Shown here: piece after piece, positions 34,720-44,245 of the stretch
How positions within the stretch are numbered: position 1 is the first letter of the stretch
Layout of the letters: every line of letters begins with the position of its first letter
Origin: Alphaproteobacteria bacterium
Lineage (GTDB): Bacteria; Pseudomonadota; Alphaproteobacteria; UBA7985; JAUIBT01
Assembly: GCA_030428565.1 (NCBI GenBank)
Contig: JAUIDR010000004.1
Location: 1-64,000 of the forward strand
Length of the DNA stretch: 64,000 bases
Reading direction: 5' to 3'
Program-made: the position numbers and the translations under genes
The notes under the pieces: model-generated
The model's input: only the letters and a program-made list of their open reading frames with translations
What the model was told of the DNA's origin: nothing
The model's database searches: none

Positions 34720-35118
34720 TCTTGAAATGGGAAAATTTCGGTCCTTTTTCAAGAAGTCCACATGGCCGCACGCGAGCCAAGGCGTTGCTTCTGGCATCAA
34801 AATACCCAAAAAGCCGTGGATTTTCGGACAAATAGCCAGCCCGCGTCCTCCCGATCATATTGTATCGGAAGATTTTACTAGGCACCTGGTAAACCCAAGC
34901 AAAAATCCGTTTGACAGGCTTGAAATTCTGGCTCTTTCAGTGCGAATTTGGCGTGACACTCGACAGGCGGCGTTTTATACCCGTGGCGTCGTCTAGTCGC
35001 GGCATAAGATAAGTTAGGCGCGACATACAATTCGCGGCACATGGACAGAAGCGTAAATTTAGACCACTAACGAAGGGCACGGGCGTCAAATTTCATAAGT
35101 CGCTCGCGAAACCATGGC
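34720..35118. other. Divergent region between rrf2 and sucA
   Basis: About 400 bases upstream of sucA beyond the suf promoter. A plus-strand frame of 89 codons from 34727 resembles no protein. I could not choose a sucA promoter with confidence, and no RNA gene or terminator was seen. Confidence 0.4.
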
Positions 35119-38031
35119 ATGACACAGCCGGCAGCCGACCAGCGCGACCCGCTCGCTTTCCTTAATGCGGGAAACATCACTTTTATTTCAGAGCTTTACC
35201 GAAAATTCCTGGAAGCGCCGAGCCAAATCGATACGGATTGGCAGGCCTTCTTTGCCGAGCTGGGCGAAGATGAGCGCAGCCTACTTGCCGACATTGACGG
35301 CCCCAACTGGGCGGCAAGGCAAACGCGGGTCATTGGCGCCAAAGATCCCGACGCGCCCAAAGCAAATGGTAAGGCCGCCTCCGCCGAACAAATCGCGGTG
35401 GACAGTAAAGCCCACACCGATGCCACAGAGCGTACCATCAAGGTCATCGGACTTGTGCGCGCTTTTCGTGTTCTGGGACACCACTTCGCCAAACTGGACC
35501 CCTTGGGGCTCAAAAAACACGAGCCGATCAAAGAGCTGGACCCCGCCTTTCACGGTTTAACCGAAGAAGACTATGGGCGTCCGATCTACGTTGGCGGCGT
35601 GCTAGGATTTGGCGACTACGACCCCACCTTGGAAGAAGTACTGGAGCGATTGACGGCCACCTATTGCGGCAGTGTCGGCGTCGAATACATGCACATCCAA
35701 GAGCCAGCGCAGAAGAGCTGGATCCAAGAGCGTATCGAAAAGATCTCAAATCACACCGACTTTACGCTGCAAGGCAAGACCGCGATTTTCGAACGTATTG
35801 TGGATGCTGAGAGCTTTGAAGTCTACCTGGACAAGAAGTTCAAGGGCACCAAACGCTTTGGCCTGGACGGCGGTGAAGCTCTGATGCCCGCCATGGAGCA
35901 AATTCTTAAGCGCGGCGGCCAGTTGGGAATCGACGAGGTCGTAATCGGCATGCCGCACCGTGGCCGACTGAACGTGCTGGCCAACGTGATGAACAAGGCC
36001 TACGCCACTATCTTCGCCGAGTTCAAAGGCCACCAATTCAACGTGCCTGACGATGTGGTCGGCTCGGGCGACGTCAAATATCACCTGGGCGCATCGGATG
36101 ACCGTGAATTCGATGAAAACAAAGTCCACCTGTCATTGACAGCCAACCCCTCACACCTTGAAGCCGTCAACCCGGTGGTTGCGGGTAAGGTGCGCGCCAA
36201 GCAACAGCAAAAGGGTGACGAAGATCGTACCCGCGTTATGCCGATACTGCTGCACGGGGACGCTGCGTTCGCCGGTCAGGGCGTTGTCGCTGAGACTTTG
36301 GAAATGTCGGAGCTGAAAGGCTATCGTGTCGGTGGAACGATCCACCTGGTTGTCAACAACCAGATTGGCTTCACCACCAACCCCGGCAACGCGCGATCTG
36401 GCCCTTACTGTACAGATATCGCCAAAATGATCGCTGCGCCCATCTTGCACGTTAATGGCGACGACCCCGAAGCGGTTGTCCACGTTGCCCGTATCGCTAC
36501 CGAGTTCCGCCAGCAGTTCAAAAAAGACATCGTTATCGATCTGTTCTGCTATCGACGCTTTGGTCACAACGAAGGCGACGAGCCGCGTTTCAGTCAGCCG
36601 CTGATGTACAAAGCGATCGAAAAGCATCCCAAGGTCTCGGAAATCTACGAAGCCAAGCTGATTGGCGAAGGCACCTTGGACAAGGCAGGCGCGGACAAGA
36701 TCCGCTCAGACAAAGAGCGAGAGCTGGACGAGTCTTTCGAGCTGTCAGATACCTTCCGCACCAACGAACCCGACATGTTGCGCGGGATGTGGGAAGACTT
36801 TGAACGCGGCAATCCCGATGATGGCCCGCGCCGCGGTGAGACAGGTATCAAAGAAGAAGCCTATGATCGTGTTGGCAAAGCGCTGACCCGCGTGCCCGAC
36901 ACCTTCAATTTGAACTCGAAGCTGACGCGCCTTCTTAAGGCCAAGCAGGACATGTTTGAAAAGGGCGAAGGCTTTGATTGGGGAACCGGTGAGGCCTTGG
37001 CCTTTGGCACCCTGCTCGACGAAGGCCATCCGATCCGCTTTTCCGGCCAAGACGTGCGCCGCGGTACTTTCTCCCACCGCCACGCGGCCTTGATCGACCA
37101 AGTGAGCGAAGAGCCTTACTTGCCGCTCAATCACTTGCGTGACGACCAGAAAGCCTTCTTGGAGATCCACAATTCGCACTTGTCGGAATATGCAGTACTG
37201 GGCTTCGAGTACGGCTACTCAACCGCCGAACCCAATGGTCTGACCCTGTGGGAAGCCCAATTCGGCGACTTTGCCAACGGCGCGCAGATCATGATTGACC
37301 AGTTCATCGCCTCGGCAGAGAGCAAGTGGCTGCGCTTTTCAGGCTTGGTCATGCTTCTGCCGCACGGCTTTGAAGGCCAAGGCCCAGAGCACTCGTCGGC
37401 GCGTATCGAGCGCTTTTTGCAAATGAGTGCTGAAGACAACTGGCAGATCGTCAATGTGACGACACCGGCCAACTACTTCCACGTTCTGCGCCGCCAGATC
37501 CACCGCCGCTTCCGTAAGCCGCTGGTGGTGTTCTCGCCAAAATCGCTGCTGCGCCACAAGCAGGCCCAGTCGCGCAAAGAAGAGTTCCTAGGCAACACGA
37601 CCTTCCACCGCCTGTTGTGGGATGACTCGCCCGGCTGTGAGCCGCACGAGACCCGTCGTGTCGTCTTGTGTAGTGGCAAAGTCTACTATGACATTAAGGC
37701 GGCTGCGGAAGAACAAGGCATCAAGGATGTCTATGTGATGCGTGTCGAACAGCTCTATCCCTTCCCCAAGGACGCCCTGCTGGAAGAACTGAAGGTCTTT
37801 AAGCACGCGGAATTCGTCTGGTGCCAAGAGGAGCCCAAGAACATGGGCGCTTGGAGCTTTATCGATCCGCGTTTGGAAGAGACTTTCTTGGAATTGGGTG
37901 CCGAGCACACACGCGCGGGTTACGCGGGCCGTCTTGAGGCTGCCTCACCCGCTACGGGTTCGGCAAGCAAACACGCCGCTCAGCAAGCTGCCTTGGTCAA
38001 CGCCGCGCTTACCGGCCCCATCAGCCGTTAG
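35119..38031 (+). CDS. sucA: 2-oxoglutarate dehydrogenase E1 component
   Basis: A 970-residue thiamine-diphosphate decarboxylase, the E1 part of the 2-oxoglutarate dehydrogenase complex of the TCA cycle. The N-terminal SELYRKFLEAPSQIDTDWQAFF segment anchors E1 to E2. MPHRGRLNVLANV (about 278-290) and HLSLTANPSHLEAVNPVVAGK are E1 signatures; the TPP site runs through HGDAAFAGQGVVAETL, and YRRFGHNEGDEPRFSQP carries active-site histidines. ATG 35119 is the only suitable start; an ATG at 35114 stops after two codons. It is followed 61 bases later by sucB. Confidence 0.97.
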   Translation: MTQPAADQRDPLAFLNAGNITFISELYRKFLEAPSQIDTDWQAFFAELGEDERSLLADIDGPNWAARQTRVIGAKDPDAPKANGKAASAEQIAVDSKAHTDATERTIKVIGLVRAFRVLGHHFAKLDPLGLKKHEPIKELDPAFHGLTEEDYGRPIYVGGVLGFGDYDPTLEEVLERLTATYCGSVGVEYMHIQEPAQKSWIQERIEKISNHTDFTLQGKTAIFERIVDAESFEVYLDKKFKGTKRFGLDGGEALMPAMEQILKRGGQLGIDEVVIGMPHRGRLNVLANVMNKAYATIFAEFKGHQFNVPDDVVGSGDVKYHLGASDDREFDENKVHLSLTANPSHLEAVNPVVAGKVRAKQQQKGDEDRTRVMPILLHGDAAFAGQGVVAETLEMSELKGYRVGGTIHLVVNNQIGFTTNPGNARSGPYCTDIAKMIAAPILHVNGDDPEAVVHVARIATEFRQQFKKDIVIDLFCYRRFGHNEGDEPRFSQPLMYKAIEKHPKVSEIYEAKLIGEGTLDKAGADKIRSDKERELDESFELSDTFRTNEPDMLRGMWEDFERGNPDDGPRRGETGIKEEAYDRVGKALTRVPDTFNLNSKLTRLLKAKQDMFEKGEGFDWGTGEALAFGTLLDEGHPIRFSGQDVRRGTFSHRHAALIDQVSEEPYLPLNHLRDDQKAFLEIHNSHLSEYAVLGFEYGYSTAEPNGLTLWEAQFGDFANGAQIMIDQFIASAESKWLRFSGLVMLLPHGFEGQGPEHSSARIERFLQMSAEDNWQIVNVTTPANYFHVLRRQIHRRFRKPLVVFSPKSLLRHKQAQSRKEEFLGNTTFHRLLWDDSPGCEPHETRRVVLCSGKVYYDIKAAAEEQGIKDVYVMRVEQLYPFPKDALLEELKVFKHAEFVWCQEEPKNMGAWSFIDPRLEETFLELGAEHTRAGYAGRLEAASPATGSASKHAAQQAALVNAALTGPISR

Positions 38032-38092
38032 CGCGCCGGCGGCTGACACCAATCGCCACCCCATCAAATGCCCCCCGTAAATAGGAAACGTC

Positions 38093-39304
38093 ATGGCAAG
38101 CGAAATTTTGGTCCCAACCCTGGGCGAATCTGTAACCGAGGCCACCGTCTCAAACTGGCTTAAGAAGCCAGGCGATGCGGTTGCATTGGACGAAGCCCTC
38201 GTTGAACTCGAGACCGATAAAGTCACCCTAGAAGTGAATGCCACCGCGGCCGGTGTGCTGAACCAAATCACCGTCGAAGAAGGGGCGACCGTTGAGGTTG
38301 GCGCCGTGTTGGGCATGATCGAAGAAGGGGCGACCGCCGCGGCTTCGACGTCCGCCCCTACGCCGGCGGCTACGCCATCCGAACCCACCGCGAGCCCTGC
38401 ACCGGCAGCAATCCCCGATCTGCCAAGCTCGGATGCAAAATCGCCTGCGGTTGCTAAGCTGTTGGCTGAAAACCAGCAAGTAGACCCGGCGAATATCGCT
38501 GGCAGCGGCAAAGACGGTCGCTTGACCAAGGGCGATGTGCTGGCCGCCGTCGCTGCGCCCGCGCCTGCTCCCGCCGCCGCTCCTGCAGCTCCGCGCGAGA
38601 CCGGGCCACGCGAAGAACGCGTTCGCATGACCCGCCTGCGCCAGACAATCGCGCGCCGCTTGAAAGAAGCACAAAACACCGCTGCCATGCTGACGACCTT
38701 TAACGAGGTGGACATGTCGGCAGTCATGGCGACCCGTAAGCGCCTGCAAGACGACTTTGTGGCTAAGCACGGAGTCAAGCTCGGTTTTATGTCCTTCTTC
38801 GTTAAAGCCTGCGTCAACGCTCTGCAGGATCTGCCAGCGGTCAATGCCGAAATCGACGGCACCGATATCATTTATAAGAACTACTTCAATATTGGCGTTG
38901 CCGTCGGCACGCCCAGCGGTCTGGTGGTGCCCGTGCTGCGTGACGCCGACGCTATGGGCTTTGCTGATATTGAGAAGACAATCGCTGACTTCGGCAGCCG
39001 CGCGCGCGACGGCAAACTGTCGATGGCCGAGATGCAAGGCGGTACCTTCACCATCTCAAATGGGGGCATCTACGGCTCGCTCAATTCGACGCCGATTTTG
39101 AACACGCCGCAGTCAGGTATCCTGGGCATGCACAAAATCCAAGAGCGCCCCGTCGTTGAAAACGGCCAAGTCGTAGTCCGTCCGATGATGTATCTGGCCA
39201 TGTCCTATGACCACCGCATCATTGACGGGCGCGAAGCTGTGACCTTCTTGGTCAAAGTCAAAGAAGCGCTTGAGGCGCCTGAACGCCTGTTGTTCGGACT
39301 GTAA
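38093..39304 (+). CDS. sucB: Dihydrolipoyl succinyltransferase (E2)
   Basis: A 403-residue E2 core enzyme that transfers the succinyl group to CoA. The lipoyl domain carries the modified lysine in ETDKVTLEV (Lys43). An Ala/Pro-rich linker is followed by the peripheral subunit-binding domain ([23 protein letters not shown], about 120-142), another linker, and the catalytic domain with [13 protein letters not shown] (His374, Asp378). Only one lipoyl domain is present, as usual for this E2. The lpdA (E3) gene often found next is absent; yciB follows instead. Confidence 0.97.
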   Translation: MASEILVPTLGESVTEATVSNWLKKPGDAVALDEALVELETDKVTLEVNATAAGVLNQITVEEGATVEVGAVLGMIEEGATAAASTSAPTPAATPSEPTASPAPAAIPDLPSSDAKSPAVAKLLAENQQVDPANIAGSGKDGRLTKGDVLAAVAAPAPAPAAAPAAPRETGPREERVRMTRLRQTIARRLKEAQNTAAMLTTFNEVDMSAVMATRKRLQDDFVAKHGVKLGFMSFFVKACVNALQDLPAVNAEIDGTDIIYKNYFNIGVAVGTPSGLVVPVLRDADAMGFADIEKTIADFGSRARDGKLSMAEMQGGTFTISNGGIYGSLNSTPILNTPQSGILGMHKIQERPVVENGQVVVRPMMYLAMSYDHRIIDGREAVTFLVKVKEALEAPERLLFGL

Positions 39305-39378
39305 AGTCCAACGCTCGACCAAACCTGGCTGCACCACTTGCGAGGAGCCGGGCTTGTCTTTGCACCGCCCTTTACGTT

Positions 39379-39409
39379 AGGAGATGGTTGGCCCAGCCGA
39401 CCGTCTCCT
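39379..39409 (+). terminator. Hairpin after sucB
   Basis: AGGAGATGGTTGG (39379-39391) pairs with CCGACCGTCTCCT (39397-39409), 13 bp with two G-U pairs and a 5-base loop. It is followed only by TAATCAT, so it is either a weak intrinsic terminator or an mRNA-stabilising end. Confidence 0.55.
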
Positions 39410-39430
39410 TAATCATATGAAGCAGAGCCC

Positions 39431-40042
39431 ATGACAACAGAACGCAAGCCCCTGTCACCTGGCATCAAGATCGCTCTCGATCTTGGCCCGCTGGTGGTCT
39501 TTTTCGTGCTTTTACTGCGCGTTGATATCATGGCGGCCACGCTGTCCTATGTGGTCTTGGCACCCATAGTGGTGGCCATCTATTGGTTCGTCGAGCGCAA
39601 GATCCCGCCCATGTTGCTAGTCTCGACCGTCCTTATCTTGGTCATGGGTGGACTGACGCTTTGGCTGAAGGACGAGACCTTTATCAAGATGAAGCCAACG
39701 CTCATCTATTGCCTGTTTGCCGCTGTTTTGGCGGGCGGTCTCTTGGCCAAGCGACTGATAATTAAACAGCTTATGGGCGGCGGCCTGCAGTTGACCGATC
39801 GCGGCTGGCTGCAAATTACCTACAGCACTATTGCGATGTTCCTGGCGCTCGCGGTGGCCAATGAAATCGTATGGCGCAATTTTTCAAGCGGTATTTGGGC
39901 CGGCTTTAAAATCGCGGTCGTTCCGATCACACTCGTGTGCTTCGCCCTTATGTTCTATTCGGTGCGCAACCACATGCTTGAGGCACTCGAGGGCTCGCAA
40001 GCCAAAAACGATAGCGATTCCTCAAACGATTCAGAAGCCTAA
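39431..40042 (+). CDS. yciB: Inner-membrane septation protein A family (YciB/IspZ)
   Basis: A 203-residue membrane protein with about five hydrophobic helices. ALDLGPLVVFFVL near the N-terminus, LTLWLKDETFIKMKPTLIYCLFA (about 75-97), and NEIVWRNFSSGIWAGFK (about 145-161) are conserved in YciB/IspZ, proteins linked to cell envelope integrity and division at the inner membrane. The C-terminus ends in an acidic Ser/Asp tail. It is 20 bases before the FrnE-like gene on the same strand. In alphaproteobacteria yciB often lies near ftsY; that gene is not present here. Confidence 0.9.
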   Translation: MTTERKPLSPGIKIALDLGPLVVFFVLLLRVDIMAATLSYVVLAPIVVAIYWFVERKIPPMLLVSTVLILVMGGLTLWLKDETFIKMKPTLIYCLFAAVLAGGLLAKRLIIKQLMGGGLQLTDRGWLQITYSTIAMFLALAVANEIVWRNFSSGIWAGFKIAVVPITLVCFALMFYSVRNHMLEALEGSQAKNDSDSSNDSEA

Positions 40043-40061
40043 CAACGCGAAAGCCAGCCCA

Positions 40062-40718
40062 ATGAGCGCAGCAATCATTAACGTTGATGTTTTTTCTGAC
40101 CCCATCTGTCCTTGGTGTTTCATTGGTAATCGGCGTTTAGAACAAGCGGTCGCCAGTTATGAGCAGCCAATCAATCTGGCGACGACCTGGCGTTGTTTTC
40201 AGCTCAATCCCAGCATGCCCGCAGACGGCATGGATCGGCTCACCTATTTGGCGGCCAAGTTCGGTGGGCCAGAACGCGCGAAAGCCACCTATGAGCATAT
40301 TCATCTCAAAGGTTTGGAGAGCGGCATCGAGTTCAATTTTTCAGCGATCCAGCGCACGCCAAATACTCTGAACGCCCACCGATTGCTGCGCTGGGCACAG
40401 GTCCACGGCCAAGACGCCAACGCCTTGATGAAAGAGTTGTTTGAAGCCTATTTCTTAAAGGGCCGCGATATCGGAAACAGTGAGGCGTTGTTGGACTGTG
40501 CGGCCAATGCGGGCTTGGATGAAGCTGGCGCGACTCTATTGCTGCAAGGCGACGACTACCGTCAGGAAATTGAAGAAGAAGAAGGCACCGCTCGCGCTAT
40601 GGGGCTGTCAGGAGTGCCGTTGTTTGTCTTCGACCAGCAATATGCCTTGTCCGGGGCTCAAGAACCGCAAGCCTATCACCGAATTTTTGACTTGCTGTTG
40701 ACGGCCGAGGCCGCTTAG
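40062..40718 (+). CDS. DsbA family oxidoreductase, FrnE-like
   Basis: A 218-residue thioredoxin-fold protein with the CPWC redox centre at 16-19 in DVFSDPICPWCFIGNRRLE. The insertion of helices and the later GVPLFVFDQQYALSGAQEP (about 181-199) with cis-Pro in GVP mark the FrnE subgroup of 2-hydroxychromene isomerase/DsbA-like proteins. No signal peptide is seen, so it is cytoplasmic. ATG 40062 was chosen because the long upstream frame overlaps yciB and would add 77 residues in the wrong frame for that gene. The redox partner is unknown. Confidence 0.92.
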   Translation: MSAAIINVDVFSDPICPWCFIGNRRLEQAVASYEQPINLATTWRCFQLNPSMPADGMDRLTYLAAKFGGPERAKATYEHIHLKGLESGIEFNFSAIQRTPNTLNAHRLLRWAQVHGQDANALMKELFEAYFLKGRDIGNSEALLDCAANAGLDEAGATLLLQGDDYRQEIEEEEGTARAMGLSGVPLFVFDQQYALSGAQEPQAYHRIFDLLLTAEAA

Positions 40719-40741
40719 TCGGCCAGCCAAGCGCCCGGCAA

Positions 40742-41047
40742 TCAGTGTGTCCAGCGTAGCAGGCGTTTGTTGTCGAAGTTATCCGCGTAAGCCTTAGGTT
40801 CGATCTTGCGATCCTTGCGCTCTTCCAGCGAATAGATGTAGCCCTTAGATTGCGCGTAGGCGATGGCCGCCTCTTTGCTATCAAATTGCAGGCGCGTCTG
40901 GCTCAACGTATCCGACGACGAGACCCAGCCCATCAACGGCTCAACTTGGCGCGGTGCCTGGGGTTCAAACTCCAAGACCCACTGATCATATTTTGCGCGA
41001 CCAGACTGCATAGTGTTTTTTGCGGGGCTGTAGATGCGAACCTGCAT
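40742..41047 (-). CDS. NDUFS4-like NADH dehydrogenase (complex I) subunit
   Basis: A 101-residue protein of the ETC complex I subunit conserved region family, the bacterial counterpart of mitochondrial NDUFS4. MQVRIYSPAKNTMQSGRA at the start, PLMGWVSSSDTLSQTRLQF (about 38-56), AIAYAQSKGY and KAYADNF near the end are the recognised elements. It docks on the peripheral arm of complex I in alphaproteobacteria and is normally encoded apart from the nuo operon, as here. It converges on the FrnE-like gene. Confidence 0.92.
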   Translation of the reverse strand: MQVRIYSPAKNTMQSGRAKYDQWVLEFEPQAPRQVEPLMGWVSSSDTLSQTRLQFDSKEAAIAYAQSKGYIYSLEERKDRKIEPKAYADNFDNKRLLRWTH

Positions 41048-41309
41048 GGGGACTCTTTCGGCCGGTTGAACTGCTGAGAAACGAACGCGCTTGCTTGTCG
41101 CAAAGCACGGGATTGCTGCTTGGCAACGCCTGACCCTTTCATACCGCGTTGGCCCCTGGCCCGCAAGTCGCCAAGACCGACGAGGATGCCGAAATATGGC
41201 CGCAGGCCTTGCTCTGTGGCGGCCACCGCTAGCGGTCTCACGTCGGCTTGCGCGCCCGAGCGGAGCGTCTTATCACCAAGGCCCTAGCCACGTCATGTTG
41301 GGAGCACGC

Positions 41310-42074
41310 ATGTCCGATTTCGAACCGCCACGCTATGCGCTCTATTACGCCCCTGCGCCGAGCAGCGCGCTGTGGCAGCGCGCGTCGGCATTGCTTGGCT
41401 ACGATGCGGCACGCGGCCAAGAGATCGGAACCGCTGCCTTGCCAGGAATCTCGGGTAACGCCTTAAAGATGGTGACAGAACGGCCCCGGCGCTACGGCTT
41501 CCACGCCACCCTAAAACAGCCGATCTATCTGCGCGACGGGCTAAACGAAGACGACCTACGGGCGGCGCTGCGGCGGTTCTGCGAACGCGAAACCAGCTTT
41601 GTCGGTCCCAATCTGACGGTTGGCAATCTGCGCGGATTTTTAGTGCTGGTGCCAGACGGTCCTTGCCCGTCGCTCAATCAACTCGCAGGGCGGGTCGTGG
41701 CCTATTTCGACGCCTTTCGTGCGCCCTTAACAGTAGCGGATCGCGAGCGCCGTCTTGCAAGCCCATTGACCGCGCGCATGCGCCGCTCGCTCGACAGCTG
41801 GGGTTATCCTTATGTCTTTGCGGACCTTGCCTTTCACATGACGCTCACCGGCCCGATAGAGCCCCTAGCCAAGGTTGATGCCGCTGACGAAGCAGCGGCG
41901 GTCTCTGGCGACGACCTGCACAAGGCCATCGCTGCCTATTTGGCCCCTGCATTGCGGGAGCCTCTGGCGATCGACCGGCTTAGCTTGTTCAGACAACAAG
42001 GACGCGATCAGCGCTTTGTTATGATCGACCAGGTAGCATTCGGAGCCAACATACACGCGAATCTTGGACTGTAA
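41310..42074 (+). CDS. DUF1045 family, predicted 2H phosphoesterase
   Basis: A 254-residue protein with two H-x-T motifs, HAT at about 65-67 (RYGFHATLKQP) and HMT at about 176-178 (AFHMTLTGP), spaced as in 2H phosphoesterases. The first 60 residues (YALYYAPAPSSALWQRASALLGYD) match DUF1045, a family seen with phosphonate metabolism genes in other bacteria. GGAG lies 5 bases before ATG 41310; ATG 41295 and a frame from 41091 are less supported. No phosphonate genes are in the window, so that role is not implied. It converges on pta, 8 bases away. Confidence 0.88.
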   Translation: MSDFEPPRYALYYAPAPSSALWQRASALLGYDAARGQEIGTAALPGISGNALKMVTERPRRYGFHATLKQPIYLRDGLNEDDLRAALRRFCERETSFVGPNLTVGNLRGFLVLVPDGPCPSLNQLAGRVVAYFDAFRAPLTVADRERRLASPLTARMRRSLDSWGYPYVFADLAFHMTLTGPIEPLAKVDAADEAAAVSGDDLHKAIAAYLAPALREPLAIDRLSLFRQQGRDQRFVMIDQVAFGANIHANLGL

Positions 42075-42082
42075 GGCCGGGC

Positions 42083-42970
42083 TCAGCGCGCCGCCATGGC
42101 GATCGTTACCGCGGTGGAGTCGACGATATCTTGAGCGGTAGCACCGCGCGAAAGATCACAAATGGGCTTGGCAAAACCTTGCAAGAAGGGCCCGATGGCT
42201 TGCGCGCCTGCCAACTCTTGGCAGAGCTTATAGGCGATATTGCCCGCATCCAACGATGGGAAGACCAACACGTTGGAATGCCCGCCGCCGTGGATACCTT
42301 TGCGGGTTGCGATGATAGGATTGAGCGCCGCGTCGGCTTGGCAAGGCCCCGCCAAGTTTATGCCGTCGTCCTTCATCAAGGCCACGGCCTCGCGCACGAT
42401 ATCAACACTAGGCCCCGCCCCCGACTCCAGCGTCGAATAGGACAAGAGCGCGACCCGTGCTTCGCCCAGCAGAGCCCTAGCGCTGGCGGCCGAGGCACGC
42501 GCGATAGCGGCCAAGGTCTCAGCGTCTGGAGCCAAATTGACCGCGCAGTCGGCGAAGACGAAATAGCGGTCATCGGGAAAGCGCAGCAGGAAAAAGCTGG
42601 AGGCGCGCGACACACCTGGCGCCATACCTACGGTATAGAGGGCCGAGCGGATGACCCGCGAAGTGGCGGTTGCAGCGCCGGCAACCATGGCATCGACTTC
42701 GCCCTTTGCCACCATAGCCGCTGCGCGCATCATGGGCTCGGTGGTCAGCAGCCCCATAGCTTCATCAAGGCTCAACTTAGGCTTGGCCTTCAATACGACA
42801 TCGACATATTTTTCAGGTGATTGCGCAGCCGCCAACGTCACGGGCTCGGCCAGTCCTTCGCGCGCGAGCGTCTCGGCAGCCTCTTGCACACGGGCGTCGT
42901 CCATTTCTGGCAGGACAACGCGCGCTTTTCGCGCGCGCGCGGTGGCATAGGCTTGTTCAAGGACTGACAT
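42083..42970 (-). CDS. pta: Phosphate acetyltransferase, PTA domain only
   Basis: A 295-residue protein consisting of the phosphate acetyl/butyryltransferase catalytic domain. VVLPEMDDARVQEAA, VDAMVAGAATATSRVIRSAL (about 93-112) and VFADCAVNLAPDAETLA (about 137-153) are characteristic. It interconverts acetyl-CoA and acetyl phosphate. It is slightly shorter than usual single-domain forms (about 320-330), with no obvious break. GGGAG lies 6 bases before ATG 42970. The ackA gene that often neighbours pta is not present. A phosphate butyryltransferase specificity cannot be ruled out. Confidence 0.85.
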   Translation of the reverse strand: MSVLEQAYATARARKARVVLPEMDDARVQEAAETLAREGLAEPVTLAAAQSPEKYVDVVLKAKPKLSLDEAMGLLTTEPMMRAAAMVAKGEVDAMVAGAATATSRVIRSALYTVGMAPGVSRASSFFLLRFPDDRYFVFADCAVNLAPDAETLAAIARASAASARALLGEARVALLSYSTLESGAGPSVDIVREAVALMKDDGINLAGPCQADAALNPIIATRKGIHGGGHSNVLVFPSLDAGNIAYKLCQELAGAQAIGPFLQGFAKPICDLSRGATAQDIVDSTAVTIAMAAR

Positions 42971-43164
42971 AAGGACTCCCTAGGGTTGGGTACAGGCAGC
43001 TCAGTTTCATCGGGGGCTGAGCGCCGCATTCTAGTTCGTTAAAGGCTAGCAAGGTCGGGACTAGTTTGCTGCAAATCAGCACGGAAAGGCCGCAGCTTTG
43101 TCAACTTAGTAAAGCCGAATTGGCCTGCCAAGCGCCCACATCAATAGCCAAGTATGGGAGGCTC

Positions 43165-43815
43165 GTGCCTTTGCTCGTCTCACGTCTCGTTCGTTCGCTT
43201 CTTCTTTTCGTTTTGCCCGCCTGCGCTAGTTTGATCGTGCAACCTTCCGGGGCCAAAGCAAGCGATCCCCTTCCTTTGGCGGCGCTTTTTTGGGCACAAG
43301 TCCAGGCGGATTGGAATGACGACGGCCACAATGACGCGGCGGTCATTACCGCTCCCGGACTCAATGAGAGCGACGCAGCGCTGCTTATTTATATGGCCGA
43401 TCCGCAAGGTGGCCCCGCGCATCTGGACGCCGAACGCCGCGATTTTCTTTGGGGAACGCGCGCCCTGTTTGGCCAAGAGCCAGAGCTTGCGCTTGGCGAG
43501 GCGGGCGCCTTAGAGGTCTCGACCAAGAACAGCGCCATTGGCCGTGGGCGCTGGTTCCAGACCTTGGTGCTAGAGCGCCATGCAACATGGAAGGTCGTTG
43601 GCTATCGTTATGAACATTACGATACGCTCGAACCGGCTGAACAAGGGCTTTGCTACCTGAACCTGAGCGCGGCCACGCGCCAACGCACAGAGGGGCCGAA
43701 GCTCGCGCCTTTGGCAGCCATCAAGCCGGAGCGTATCGCGGCTTTGAGGCCAGTGGCGCTCGCCAAATGGCAAGACGGCATCGGATTGCGCGCTTGCGGC
43801 ATTATTGACGATTGA
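43165..43815 (+). CDS. Secreted FG-GAP-like protein of unknown function
   Basis: A 216-residue exported protein. GTG 43165 has GGGAGG just upstream (spacing short, about 3-4) and opens a signal peptide VPLLVSRLVRSLLLFVLPACASLIV; an open frame exists from 43066. The mature region begins with QADWNDDGHNDAAVI, a D-x-N-x-D-G calcium-loop pattern seen in FG-GAP/VCBS repeats, but only one such repeat is clear. The rest includes several cysteines (LCYLN, ACGIIDD) and no enzyme motif. The end of the gene overlaps the convergent CueR-like gene by 14 bases. The function is unknown. Confidence 0.65.
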   Translation: MPLLVSRLVRSLLLFVLPACASLIVQPSGAKASDPLPLAALFWAQVQADWNDDGHNDAAVITAPGLNESDAALLIYMADPQGGPAHLDAERRDFLWGTRALFGQEPELALGEAGALEVSTKNSAIGRGRWFQTLVLERHATWKVVGYRYEHYDTLEPAEQGLCYLNLSAATRQRTEGPKLAPLAAIKPERIAALRPVALAKWQDGIGLRACGIIDD

Positions 43816-44242
43816 GCGAATCGCCGTCCTCAAGCTCGCTCAATATGGGGCAGTCGGGACCGTGACCGGAACGGCACTCGTCGATCAGCCCCTCAAGTTG
43901 GCGCTTGAGCCCCATGAGCGCTGCGAGCTTTTCCTCGATCTCGTCGAGGTGGCGTTCAGCGATGTTGCGAACTTCCTTGCGGTCGCGTTGGCCTGATTGC
44001 TGCAGCGAAAGCAGATCGCGGCAGGCATCAATACCGAAACCAAAACTGCGGGCGCGTTGAATGAATGCCAGCTTGCGCACGTCAGCCGGGCTATAGAGCC
44101 GATAGCCCGCGGCGCTACGGTGCTTGGGACGCAGCAGACCGATATCATCGTAGTATCGCAGGGTCTTGACCGGCAGGCCGCTTGCCTTTGCTGCCTTGGC
44201 AATGGTCAATTCTTCCAGATCAAAGCTGCCTTCGTTTTTCAT
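43802..44242 (-). CDS. MerR family regulator, CueR/HmrR-like
   Basis: A 146-residue MerR protein. The N-terminal winged helix (LTIAKAAKASGLPVKTLRYYDDIGLL, in part KTLRYYDDIGLL at about 26-37) is followed by a long dimerisation helix and the metal-binding loop C-x7-C (Cys123 and Cys131, CRSGHGPDCPIL), as in copper(I)/silver/gold sensors CueR and HmrR. It begins 3 bases after the beta-glucosidase stop, so it is probably co-transcribed with it. No copper ATPase or chaperone gene is adjacent; the target genes must be elsewhere or on the other side of the replicon. Confidence 0.88.
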   Translation of the reverse strand: MKNEGSFDLEELTIAKAAKASGLPVKTLRYYDDIGLLRPKHRSAAGYRLYSPADVRKLAFIQRARSFGFGIDACRDLLSLQQSGQRDRKEVRNIAERHLDEIEEKLAALMGLKRQLEGLIDECRSGHGPDCPILSELEDGDSLNRQ

Positions 44243-44245
44243 GCC

